Of a DNA stretch of 5,579 bases, positions 1-5,470 are shown in pieces. This DNA is from Actinomycetota bacterium (GTDB taxonomy: Bacteria > Actinomycetota > Actinomycetes > Nanopelagicales > Nanopelagicaceae), in assembly GCA_009700715.1 (NCBI GenBank), contig WLLM01000063.1, positions 1-5,579 on the forward strand, written 5' to 3'. A program made the position numbers and the translations under genes. The notes below the pieces were generated by a model that searched no databases, was not told where the DNA came from, and was given only the letters and a program-made list of their open reading frames with translations. Each line of letters opens with the position of its first letter. The first letter of the stretch is position 1.

Positions 1-227
1 ATAAATGAAAGATCGAGCGAAACCCCACCAAGGCGCAGCGGTGGTACAAAGCGACCTACAAATTTCATTGGCGGATCAGTAATCGAATAGATCATTTCGA
101 AGAAGGCAATCAAGAAAGAATTTGGACGCCAATTGCGCGCAAACATTCTCACATAATCGATAATCAATCTAGCAAAGAGCGCATACTTGAACAGATCAAG
201 CAGAGTTAAGAGAAGCGATGTAATCAT
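1..227 (-). CDS. YggT-family small integral membrane protein (3' end cut by window edge)
   Basis: This is a partial gene, 75 codons visible from an ATG at 225-227, still open at the left edge. The protein begins with a hydrophobic helix (residues about 2-26, MITSLLLTLLDLFKYALFAR), followed by a polar stretch with FARNWRPNS. It then has a conserved-looking segment with SITDPPMKFVGRFVPPLRLGG at about residues 48-68, leading into the next hydrophobic stretch. The DPP...R..PPLR.GG pattern is the hallmark of the YggT (YlmG) family, whose members are usually about 90-100 residues with two membrane helices, so some 20 residues are missing. Family function is poorly defined; the gene regularly sits beside sepF and is linked to division and membrane organisation. 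It starts 23 bases after the sepF stop and has no recognisable Shine-Dalgarno sequence. In actinobacteria a divIVA/wag31 gene often follows, but that lies outside the window. Confidence 0.88.
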   Translation of the reverse strand, partial: MITSLLLTLLDLFKYALFARLIIDYVRMFARNWRPNSFLIAFFEMIYSITDPPMKFVGRFVPPLRLGGVSLDLSF

Positions 228-231
228 TTTG

Positions 232-250
232 TTTAACGCGAACTGTTAAA
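232..250 (-). repeat. Short inverted repeat between sepF and yggT
   Basis: TTTAAC (232-237) and GTTAAA (245-250) are perfect 6-base inverted repeats around a 7-base loop. They fill almost all of the 23-base gap between the sepF stop codon and the yggT start. The stem is mostly A-T and no T-tract follows on the minus strand, so it is not a convincing terminator. It might modulate initiation at yggT, or be chance. Confidence 0.3.
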
Positions 251-721
251 TCAGCTCTGGTTAAAGAAACTTGCTTGCGCTGCTGCTGTCTTATCTTCGC
301 TGCTTACATTTACATTTGCTGGCGAGAGAAGGAAGACTTTGTGGCTAACCCGTTCGATACGACCGTGTAGACCAAATACAAGTCCGCTTGCAAAGTCAAC
401 GAGGCGCTTGCGTTCGCTTTCTTCCATGTCATCAAGATTGATGATGACCGGATTTCCTTCGCGATAGTGCTCGCCCATCTTGCGCGCCTCAGAATATGAA
501 CGAGGTTGCAAAGTGATGATGTGATAATTCGATTCTGGTGAAGCAGCAGGAGCGACTGCGACAGTAGAACCAACAACTGTTACGCCGGCGCGGTCACGAG
601 ATGGTCGTGCAATCTCGCGCGCAGGGCGTTCGTTGTTACGTACTGGAGTTGCTTCTTGGTGAGCTTCTTCGTCGGTATCTACCAAACCTAGGTAGCCCAT
701 CATTTTGTTGAGTGCAGACAT
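251..721 (-). CDS. sepF: Cell division protein SepF (FtsZ membrane anchor)
   Basis: SepF is a cytoplasmic division protein that binds the FtsZ C-terminal tail, bundles filaments and attaches them to the membrane. In actinobacteria it is thought to stand in for FtsA, and there is no ftsA between ftsQ and ftsZ here. The 156-residue protein shows the usual three parts. The N-terminus (MSALNKMMGYLGLVD, residues 1-15) fits an amphipathic membrane-binding helix. A low-complexity charged linker spans about 16-64, rich in Arg, Glu and Ala. The folded SepF (DUF552) domain covers about 65-137, with HIITLQPRSYSEA, the PVIINLDDM segment (91-99), RLVDFASGLVFGLHG (106-120) and VFLLSP (129-134). Length is slightly short for actinobacteria but complete. 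The ATG at 719-721 lies 9 bases after the yggS stop, and the bases ahead of it (CCTAACCTTTACCT) carry no Shine-Dalgarno sequence. Its translation is therefore probably coupled to yggS. Confidence 0.95.
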   Translation of the reverse strand: MSALNKMMGYLGLVDTDEEAHQEATPVRNNERPAREIARPSRDRAGVTVVGSTVAVAPAASPESNYHIITLQPRSYSEARKMGEHYREGNPVIINLDDMEESERKRLVDFASGLVFGLHGRIERVSHKVFLLSPANVNVSSEDKTAAAQASFFNQS

Positions 722-730
722 AGGTAAAGG

Positions 731-1417
731 TTAGGGGTGATAGGTGCGCGAACCGAGGATTTCGCTACCAACGCGTAGATGTGTCGCGCCATGGGCGATC
801 GCCGTTTCAAAATCCGAACTCATACCAGCAGATAGAGATTTGGCTTCTGGGAAGCTGGTGAGAAAACGTTGATGGATTTGAGCTATTTCAGCAAAGGCTG
901 CATCGTGAGGATATTCAACCGGTGGGACACACATCAATCCCAGTAGTTGCAGGCTCTCTGAATTAGCAACAACTTCAGCCAATTGCACCAGGTTTTCTTC
1001 GAGCACTCCCCCGCGATCTGGTGCGCCATCGAGAGAAAGTTGCAGAAAGACTTTAATTTCCTTGGAAGTCTCCGTGCATATGCGCGCAAGTTTTTCGATA
1101 TGACTTACCTGGTCGAGTGAATGAATCACATCGGCCCATGCCGCAATCTCGCGAAGTTTTCGACTCTGCACTTGACCTTGGAAATGCCAGATACCTGGAA
1201 CCGCAAGTGATTTCTCGGCACCTTCTTCGGTGCGATTTTCCCCGAAGTTAACTTGGCCTAAATCTCGCAAAATAACTGCGTCGCTTGTTGGATAAGTCTT
1301 GGTGACCGCAATCAAAGTTATATCGGCGAGATTGCGTCCTGCGCCATTTGCAGCTGCCGCAATACGTGACTTCACATCACTTAGTGATTTAGCGATGAAC
1401 TCGGAGCGCTCTGTCAT
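731..1417 (-). CDS. yggS: YggS/PLPBP-family pyridoxal phosphate homeostasis protein
   Basis: This is a single-domain TIM-barrel protein that binds pyridoxal 5'-phosphate without known catalysis and helps keep PLP and amino-acid pools balanced. It is 228 residues, normal for the family. Motifs in order: ITLIAVTKTYP with the PLP-binding lysine K40, FGENR (58-62), WHFQGQVQSRK (77-87), GLMCVPP (160-166), GMSSDFETAIAHGAT (198-212) and LRVGSEILGSR (214-224), the phosphate-cradling end. The ATG at 1415-1417 is chosen because it overlaps the pgeF stop as ATGA and leaves the usual short N-terminus (MTERSEFIAK). A longer open frame reaches 1495 but only by running through the conserved pgeF 3' end. A weak Shine-Dalgarno (GCAGG, 7 bases upstream) lies within pgeF. 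One mild oddity is WHFQGQVQ where relatives usually have WHFIGxLQ. Its place among division genes is common in Gram-positives (ylmE). Confidence 0.94.
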   Translation of the reverse strand: MTERSEFIAKSLSDVKSRIAAAANGAGRNLADITLIAVTKTYPTSDAVILRDLGQVNFGENRTEEGAEKSLAVPGIWHFQGQVQSRKLREIAAWADVIHSLDQVSHIEKLARICTETSKEIKVFLQLSLDGAPDRGGVLEENLVQLAEVVANSESLQLLGLMCVPPVEYPHDAAFAEIAQIHQRFLTSFPEAKSLSAGMSSDFETAIAHGATHLRVGSEILGSRTYHP

Positions 1418-2079
1418 AACCAGACCAAACCTGCCTGTCGACCGGTAACTGGGGTGCGACGGTACGAGAAAAGATCCTCGTTTTCTACGGTGCAACGAGT
1501 TTGGTTATCAATTTTATTTATCCCCAGATCTTGCAAGTCAGCGATTAATCCAGAAAGTAAATCCAAGGCCGGGGTATCTGAATTGGTGCGAGAGGCGCAA
1601 GTTGGATGGCTCGCTATAACTTCATCGTAAATATCTTGGGAAACTTCATAACACTTACCGCAAATCGCAGGACCAATGGTCGCCGAAATCTCTTGGTCGG
1701 AAATTTCTCGCATGATCTCGATTGTTTTTCCAGTGACTCGATTTACCAAACCTTTGCGGCCAACATGAACGGCGGCAACGCAATGTTTGGAGGAAAGTAT
1801 CAACGGAATGCAATCAGCGATCATGACCGCCAAGGTGATGCCAGAAATACCAGTCACCAGTGCATCAGCCGTCGGTATTTCATCGGTAACTTCTTCAATC
1901 ACAGCAACTCGGTTGCCATGAACTTGGTTCATGTACTGGGTATTACCGAATTGGTCAGAAATAACCTTTCGATTTTGCGCGACGACTTCAGGCAGATCAC
2001 CAACATGGTCGCCTAGATTTAACGAGGCATAACCATCTGAGCTAAATCCACCCAGACGATCTGTGAAATGAATTCCCAT
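1414..2079 (-). CDS. pgeF: Peptidoglycan editing factor PgeF (YfiH/YlmD, formerly DUF152 'laccase domain')
   Basis: The family is cytoplasmic metal-dependent enzymes. The E. coli member (YfiH) prevents L-Ser from replacing L-Ala at the first position of the peptidoglycan peptide, correcting errors of MurC. Purine nucleoside phosphorylase/deaminase activity has also been shown for homologues. The 221-residue protein carries the three expected metal/active-site residues: H54 in MNQVHGN (50-56), C90 in ADCIPLIL (88-95) and H105 in AAVHVGRKGL (102-111). It also has GPAICGKCYEV (136-146), a late cysteine in RCTVEN (195-200) and the closing FSYRRTPVTGRQAG (204-217). Length is a little below the usual 240 or so, mostly at the N-terminus, but MGIHFTDRLGGFS aligns with the normal beginning. 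The ATG is at 2077-2079, 32 bases after the ftsZ stop, with only a weak GAG-type ribosome site. It ends in a 4-base overlap with yggS. Annotation as a multicopper oxidase would be wrong; the fold is different. Confidence 0.94.
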   Translation of the reverse strand: MGIHFTDRLGGFSSDGYASLNLGDHVGDLPEVVAQNRKVISDQFGNTQYMNQVHGNRVAVIEEVTDEIPTADALVTGISGITLAVMIADCIPLILSSKHCVAAVHVGRKGLVNRVTGKTIEIMREISDQEISATIGPAICGKCYEVSQDIYDEVIASHPTCASRTNSDTPALDLLSGLIADLQDLGINKIDNQTRCTVENEDLFSYRRTPVTGRQAGLVWL

Positions 2080-2111
2080 AATTAGCTCACTCGCTCTTCG
2101 AGTGGAGCCGA

Positions 2112-3242
2112 TTACTTCATGAAGTCAGGAACGTCGATCTCATCTTCAGCTACGAGATCTTCAAAGGTAACGCGCTTACGTGGCGCGCTTGCATCGAGAT
2201 CTAGTGCAACAGAGATTGGATCGTTACTTGGAATTGGATCGGCCACGCCAGAAAGTGAAGCCTTATCAATTACCGGAACAGAAACCTTCTTTGGTTCTCC
2301 CCCATCGAAGCCAGCCGCGATAACAGTGATACGTACTTCATCACCTAGAGCATCATCGATCGTCGTTCCAAAGATGATGCGTGCATTTGGGTGAGCTGCT
2401 GCTTGTACAAGTTCGCAGGCCTCATTGATTTCGAAGAGACCAAGATCAGAGCCACCAGCAACTGAGAGTAGAACTCCCATAGCGCCATCGATTGATGCTT
2501 CAAGAAGTGGGCTCGAGATCGCAAGCTCTGCCGCGCGTGATGCACGGTTTTCTCCTCGGGCTGAACCAATTCCCATAAGCGCTGAACCCGCATCAGTCAT
2601 TACTGTTTTAACATCTGCAAAGTCAAGGTTAATCAATCCTGGCTGAGTAATAATTTCAGTGATTCCTTGTACACCTGAAAGCAATACTTGGTCGGCGCTC
2701 TTGAAAGCATCTACTGCAGTTATGTTGCGATCAGAAATTGCAAGAAGACGATCATTAGGAATAACGATAAGTGTGTCTACTTCTGCACGAAGTAGTTCGA
2801 TGCCTTCATCTGCTTGTGTGGAACGAATCTTTCCTTCGAAAGAGAATGGACGTGTAACAACACCGATAGTTAGCGCACCAAGATCGCGTGCAATCTTTGC
2901 AACGATTGGAGCGCCACCTGTACCGGTTCCGCCGCCTTCACCTGCAGTAACGAAAACCATATCTGCGCCACGTAAAATTTCTTCAATATCTTCTGTGTGA
3001 TCGATCGCTGCTTGGCGACCTTTTTCAGGAGCAGCACCTGCACCAAGACCCTTTGTTGATGCGCGACCAATATCTAGTTTCACATCAGCATCGCTCATCA
3101 ATAGATGTTGTGCATCGGTATTAATTGCAATGAACTCAACGCCTTTTAAACCAACATCAATCATGCGATTGATTGCGTTAACTCCACCGCCACCAATTCC
3201 AACAACTTTGATAACAGCTAAATAGTTCTGTGGTGCAGCCAC
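2112..3242 (-). CDS. ftsZ: Cell division protein FtsZ
   Basis: FtsZ is the tubulin-like GTPase that polymerises into the division ring at midcell. The 376-residue protein is full length for an actinobacterium. Visible motifs: nucleotide-binding [14 protein letters not shown] (14-27), AINTDAQHL (39-47), the tubulin signature GGGTGTGG (103-110) preceded by TAGE, PFSFEGK (132-138), IPNDRLL (161-167), and the T7 synergy loop NLDFADV (205-211) whose acidic residues D207 and D210 drive GTP hydrolysis in the neighbouring subunit. The globular part ends near 315. A linker of about 50 residues follows, then the conserved tail [10 protein letters not shown] (367-376) that docks SepF and other partners. 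The start is GTG (3240-3242), fixed by a perfect AAAGGAGG ribosome site five bases upstream; no earlier in-frame start is needed. It is preceded by the only large intergenic region in the window, which appears to give it a dedicated promoter. Confidence 0.99.
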   Translation of the reverse strand: MAAPQNYLAVIKVVGIGGGGVNAINRMIDVGLKGVEFIAINTDAQHLLMSDADVKLDIGRASTKGLGAGAAPEKGRQAAIDHTEDIEEILRGADMVFVTAGEGGGTGTGGAPIVAKIARDLGALTIGVVTRPFSFEGKIRSTQADEGIELLRAEVDTLIVIPNDRLLAISDRNITAVDAFKSADQVLLSGVQGITEIITQPGLINLDFADVKTVMTDAGSALMGIGSARGENRASRAAELAISSPLLEASIDGAMGVLLSVAGGSDLGLFEINEACELVQAAAHPNARIIFGTTIDDALGDEVRITVIAAGFDGGEPKKVSVPVIDKASLSGVADPIPSNDPISVALDLDASAPRKRVTFEDLVAEDEIDVPDFMK

Positions 3243-3247
3243 AATGT

Positions 3248-3255
3248 CCTCCTTT
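3248..3255 (-). promoter_or_regulatory. Consensus Shine-Dalgarno site of ftsZ
   Basis: The minus strand reads AAAGGAGG, a perfect match to the anti-Shine-Dalgarno sequence, five bases before the GTG start at 3240-3242. It decides the ftsZ start. No other gene in the window has a comparably strong site. Confidence 0.9.
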
Positions 3256-3293
3256 AGAACTGTAAACCTCTACTTGAGAATTACATTTCTACT

Positions 3294-3327
3294 CTCTTTA
3301 ATGAGGGCAACGTAAGGCGTTAAAGAG
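3294..3327 (-). repeat. 8-base inverted repeat in the ftsZ leader
   Basis: CTCTTTAA (3294-3301) and TTAAAGAG (3320-3327) are perfect inverted repeats with an 18-base spacer. As RNA the stem would be A-U rich with a large loop, hence weak, so a protein-binding operator is an equally possible reading. Its right arm shares bases 3325-3327 with the hairpin at 3325-3347, so the two cannot form together. Confidence 0.35.
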
Positions 3328-3347
3328 TCGAAAGCAAAGACCGACTC
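3325..3347 (-). repeat. GAGTCG/CGACTC hairpin in the ftsZ leader
   Basis: The plus strand shows GAGTCG (3325-3330) and CGACTC (3342-3347), six perfect base pairs with four G-C, around an 11-base loop. If the candidate promoter at 3354-3382 is used, transcription would begin near 3346-3348 and this hairpin would lie at the very 5' end of the mRNA. It is not followed by a T-tract on the minus strand (TTTAACGCC follows), so it does not look like a terminator for ftsQ. Confidence 0.4.
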
Positions 3348-3353
3348 AAGGAA

Positions 3354-3382
3354 TTTATAAATCTTTTTTAGCAATTTTTAAA
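3354..3382 (-). promoter_or_regulatory. Candidate sigma70-type promoter for ftsZ
   Basis: On the minus strand TTTAAA (3377-3382, -35-like) and TATAAA (3354-3359, -10-like) are separated by exactly 17 bases. The -10 element is close to TATAAT; the -35 is a poorer match to TTGACA. A start of transcription near 3347 is predicted, giving a leader of about 105 bases. The region is A+T rich, so chance matches are easy. A second, poorer candidate (TTGCCC, 19 bases, TGTAAT) lies closer to the gene. Confidence 0.4.
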
Positions 3383-3386
3383 TTAA

Positions 3387-4073
3387 TTATTTAACGATTG
3401 GTGCATGGGGCGCACTCACATCGATCATCCGCAGATTCTTGTTTTCATCGCGTTGTAGAAGAGCATCGATTACTTCAACTTTAAGGTCGGTATCTGCGCC
3501 ATCTCCCCAAATGATTCTTAAATTTAGACCGGCAAATTCGCCATAAATTAAGAAATTATCTATGCGGGCCGCGCTCATTCGTTCTATGTTCTCACTGAAG
3601 CTCTTTGGAAGTTCGGTAAATAGTTTTATCGCCGCTAAACCGCCTTCAACTGAAGTCGCGCTGACCCTAGGTAAACCGCTTGCAACATCTGTTGGCGTTG
3701 CAAAAGTTTTGCCAGAAGCATCAAGGGCAACTTGAGGTTTACCTGGTTCGCTGTAGAGAGCGATTGGAGTTCGGGTATTTATCGAGATCGATATTTTGCC
3801 AGAGATCCAATTGCGCGAGACTTCAGAGCTATCGATCCAATCAAAAGATCGTAGACGATTTGAAAGCGCTCGAGGATCTAGGCGAGCTAACTTATCTCCC
3901 TTAGAAATTTGCAATGAACGGGATACAGCTAGTTCGCTCTCTTTTGTCGGTGCACCTGAAATTGCAACGCTTCGTACAGTAAATACTGGTGACCAACCAA
4001 GGAGAAAAGAACCTCCTCCGAAGATGAGGATTACTACAAGAATTGCGCCTGCATATTTCGGTGGGCGTTTCAT
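3387..4073 (-). CDS. ftsQ: Cell division protein FtsQ (POTRA domain)
   Basis: FtsQ is a bitopic membrane protein that scaffolds the divisome and contacts FtsB/FtsL on the outer face of the membrane. The 228-residue protein has a very short cytoplasmic tail (MKRPPKY, residues 1-7), a single membrane segment (about 8-27, with ILVVILIFGGGSFLLGW), then an external POTRA domain (about 30-101, starting FTVRSVAISGAP and including RLRSFDWIDSSEVSRNWISGKISISI). The FtsQ/DivIB region follows to the C-terminus, with ALDASGKTFA and LPRVSA at 117-140. Sequence conservation is low, as usual for the family; the call rests on this architecture plus position between murC and ftsZ. The ATG lies 2 bases after the murC stop without a clear Shine-Dalgarno, indicating translational coupling. 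Many actinobacterial homologues have a much longer cytoplasmic tail, so this is a compact version. Confidence 0.93.
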   Translation of the reverse strand: MKRPPKYAGAILVVILIFGGGSFLLGWSPVFTVRSVAISGAPTKESELAVSRSLQISKGDKLARLDPRALSNRLRSFDWIDSSEVSRNWISGKISISINTRTPIALYSEPGKPQVALDASGKTFATPTDVASGLPRVSATSVEGGLAAIKLFTELPKSFSENIERMSAARIDNFLIYGEFAGLNLRIIWGDGADTDLKVEVIDALLQRDENKNLRMIDVSAPHAPIVK

Positions 4074-4075
4074 TT

Positions 4076-5470
4076 TTAATTAAACCTGCGAGTTAATCCA
4101 TCGCAAATGATTGGCGCTAGTGAATTAACATCGCCAGCTCCCAATGTCAGAATCACATCGCCAGGTTTGGCGCTTTCAATCGCCCAATCGGATGCTTCAA
4201 CAAAATTCGGGATAAAGCGTCCGTTCTTCATTGCGGTAGCAATTTGTGCGGCGCTGACACCAGGAATTGGTTTCTCTGATGCAGCATAAATTTCCAGGAG
4301 TACTACTTCATCAGCAATATCTAGCGCCTTTGAAAATTCGCTCATAAACGCCTGAGTGCGCGAATAACGATGTGGCTGGAAAATTGCCAATACACGTCCA
4401 TCTCCGGCGTATCTCTTTGCCGCGGTAAGGGTTACCGTAATTTCAGTTGGGTGATGTCCGTAATCATCGATTACGCGAATTCCGTGAACCGTCCCTTTCA
4501 ATTCAAAGCGACGTCCAGCGCCGTGGAAACTAGCAAGCCCGGCGAGTAATTCGGCGCCAGGTGCGCCAAGAGCTAGACCCATTGCAAGTGCTGCGCCCGC
4601 ATTCAAAACATTGTGAAGTCCAGGCACTTGAAGCGAAAGCGTGCCTACCAATCGACCACGCCAAAGAATGCGCGAAGTCGAACCCATTGCCAAGAGATTT
4701 ACTGAGTCAATGAATAAATCGCTACCTTCAGCCGTTCCGTAGGAAATTCGCTTGATATCGCTTCGAATTGCAGAGTTGGAACCGAGCCTGGAGGAGCCGG
4801 CGTCGTCGGCACAGTAAACAAGAATTCCATCTTGGCCAATAGTTGCGGCGAAAGAGTTAAAGGCGTTCGTTACATCTTCGGGCTTTAGAAAGTAATCAAC
4901 GTGATCGTGTTCGATATTTGTAACGATAGCGGCAAAGGGATGATATTCAATAAAGGAACCATCTGATTCGTCAGCCTCTGCAACGAATAAATCTCCTGTC
5001 CCCTTATGGGCATTGGATCCCGATGCGGTCAACGTGCCGCCAATTGCAAAAGATGGATCGAGTCCGCAAGATTGAAGTGCAACTGTGAGCATCGAAGAGG
5101 TTGTGGTTTTGCCATGCGTGCCAGCGACCGCGACGCTGCGCGATTGCGACATTAATGTAGCTAATGCTTGTGCGCGAGTAAGCAATGGAATCTGTAATTC
5201 AGAAGCGCGAATTAATTCAACATTTGTGGGAGCGATTGCGGTTGAGTAGATAATGAAATCTGCACCATCTACTTGGCTCGCTTTATGTTCAGGCCATACT
5301 TGCGCTCCAAGGGTTTGAAGTGCGCTAAGTACCGATGAATCTTTGGCATCCGAGCCAGTAACTGTAATTCCGTGAGATAACGCAATACGCGCTAAGCCAC
5401 TCATACCTGCGCCACCGATTCCAATAAAGTGCAGGCGCTTGCCTGACCACTTTGAAATATCGCTGGCCAC
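4076..5470 (-). CDS. murC: UDP-N-acetylmuramate--L-alanine ligase MurC
   Basis: This cytoplasmic ATP-dependent Mur ligase adds L-Ala to UDP-MurNAc, the first peptide step of peptidoglycan synthesis. At 464 residues it is the expected size with all three domains. The N-terminal Rossmann part has HFIGIGGAGMSGLA (14-27) for UDP binding. The central ATPase domain has the P-loop GTHGKTT (117-123, K121), EADESDGSF (165-173) and NIEHDHVDYF (185-194). HNVLNAGAALA (286-296) and GAGRRFE (317-323) follow, and the C-terminal domain begins around DDYGHHPTEI (335-344) with FQPHRYSRT (364-372). The DDYGHHPTEI and HRYSRT motifs distinguish MurC from MurD/E/F. The start is GTG (5468-5470), sharing one base with the TAG stop of the upstream gene; HFIGIGG begins 14 residues in, as expected. 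A weak AAGGG ribosome site lies 9 bases upstream, possibly in a hairpin loop. The 3' end runs to within 2 bases of ftsQ. Confidence 0.98.
   Translation of the reverse strand: MASDISKWSGKRLHFIGIGGAGMSGLARIALSHGITVTGSDAKDSSVLSALQTLGAQVWPEHKASQVDGADFIIYSTAIAPTNVELIRASELQIPLLTRAQALATLMSQSRSVAVAGTHGKTTTSSMLTVALQSCGLDPSFAIGGTLTASGSNAHKGTGDLFVAEADESDGSFIEYHPFAAIVTNIEHDHVDYFLKPEDVTNAFNSFAATIGQDGILVYCADDAGSSRLGSNSAIRSDIKRISYGTAEGSDLFIDSVNLLAMGSTSRILWRGRLVGTLSLQVPGLHNVLNAGAALAMGLALGAPGAELLAGLASFHGAGRRFELKGTVHGIRVIDDYGHHPTEITVTLTAAKRYAGDGRVLAIFQPHRYSRTQAFMSEFSKALDIADEVVLLEIYAASEKPIPGVSAAQIATAMKNGRFIPNFVEASDWAIESAKPGDVILTLGAGDVNSLAPIICDGLTRRFN

Larger units (their letters stand above)
3243..3386 (-). other. 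ftsZ leader / ftsQ-ftsZ intergenic region
   Basis: This 144-base stretch is the only sizeable non-coding region in the window. Its ftsQ-proximal third is very A+T rich (3352-3386). On the minus strand it holds, in order, a candidate sigma70-type promoter, a 6-base-pair hairpin, a second 8-base inverted repeat partly overlapping the first, and a consensus ribosome site directly ahead of the ftsZ GTG. No open frame of note was seen in it. ftsZ having its own promoter just upstream is common in actinobacteria, so this region probably sets FtsZ levels separately from murC-ftsQ read-through. The individual elements are listed separately. Confidence 0.75.

Noticed and set aside
310..576. Minus-strand 88-codon frame inside sepF
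   Set aside because: It is an out-of-frame shadow within sepF, with no independent start signal or domain.
1606..2016. Plus-strand open frame of 136 codons opposite pgeF
   Set aside because: It is fully antisense to a conserved gene, with no family resemblance and no clear ribosome site; the conserved PgeF motifs lie on the other strand.
1414..2079. Naming this gene a laccase or polyphenol oxidase
   Set aside because: The DUF152/YfiH fold is unrelated to multicopper oxidases, and the sequence lacks the His-X-His copper motifs. Its motifs match PgeF.
2119..3000. Three consecutive plus-strand open frames (91, 73 and 113 codons) opposite ftsZ, all in the same frame
   Set aside because: They are antisense shadows of ftsZ arising from its codon usage. 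Their translations show low-complexity Ser/Pro/Arg content and no recognisable domain, while the minus strand is unambiguous FtsZ.
3325..3347. GAGTCG hairpin considered as an intrinsic terminator after ftsQ
   Set aside because: Downstream on the minus strand comes TTTAACGCC, too short a T-run, and the stem is only six pairs with an 11-base loop.
3378..3394. Perfect TTAAAT/ATTTAA stem over the ftsQ stop codon, considered as a terminator
   Set aside because: The stem is entirely A-T, has no G-C pair, and is followed by an A-run rather than a T-tract on the minus strand. It is explained by the A+T-rich composition there.
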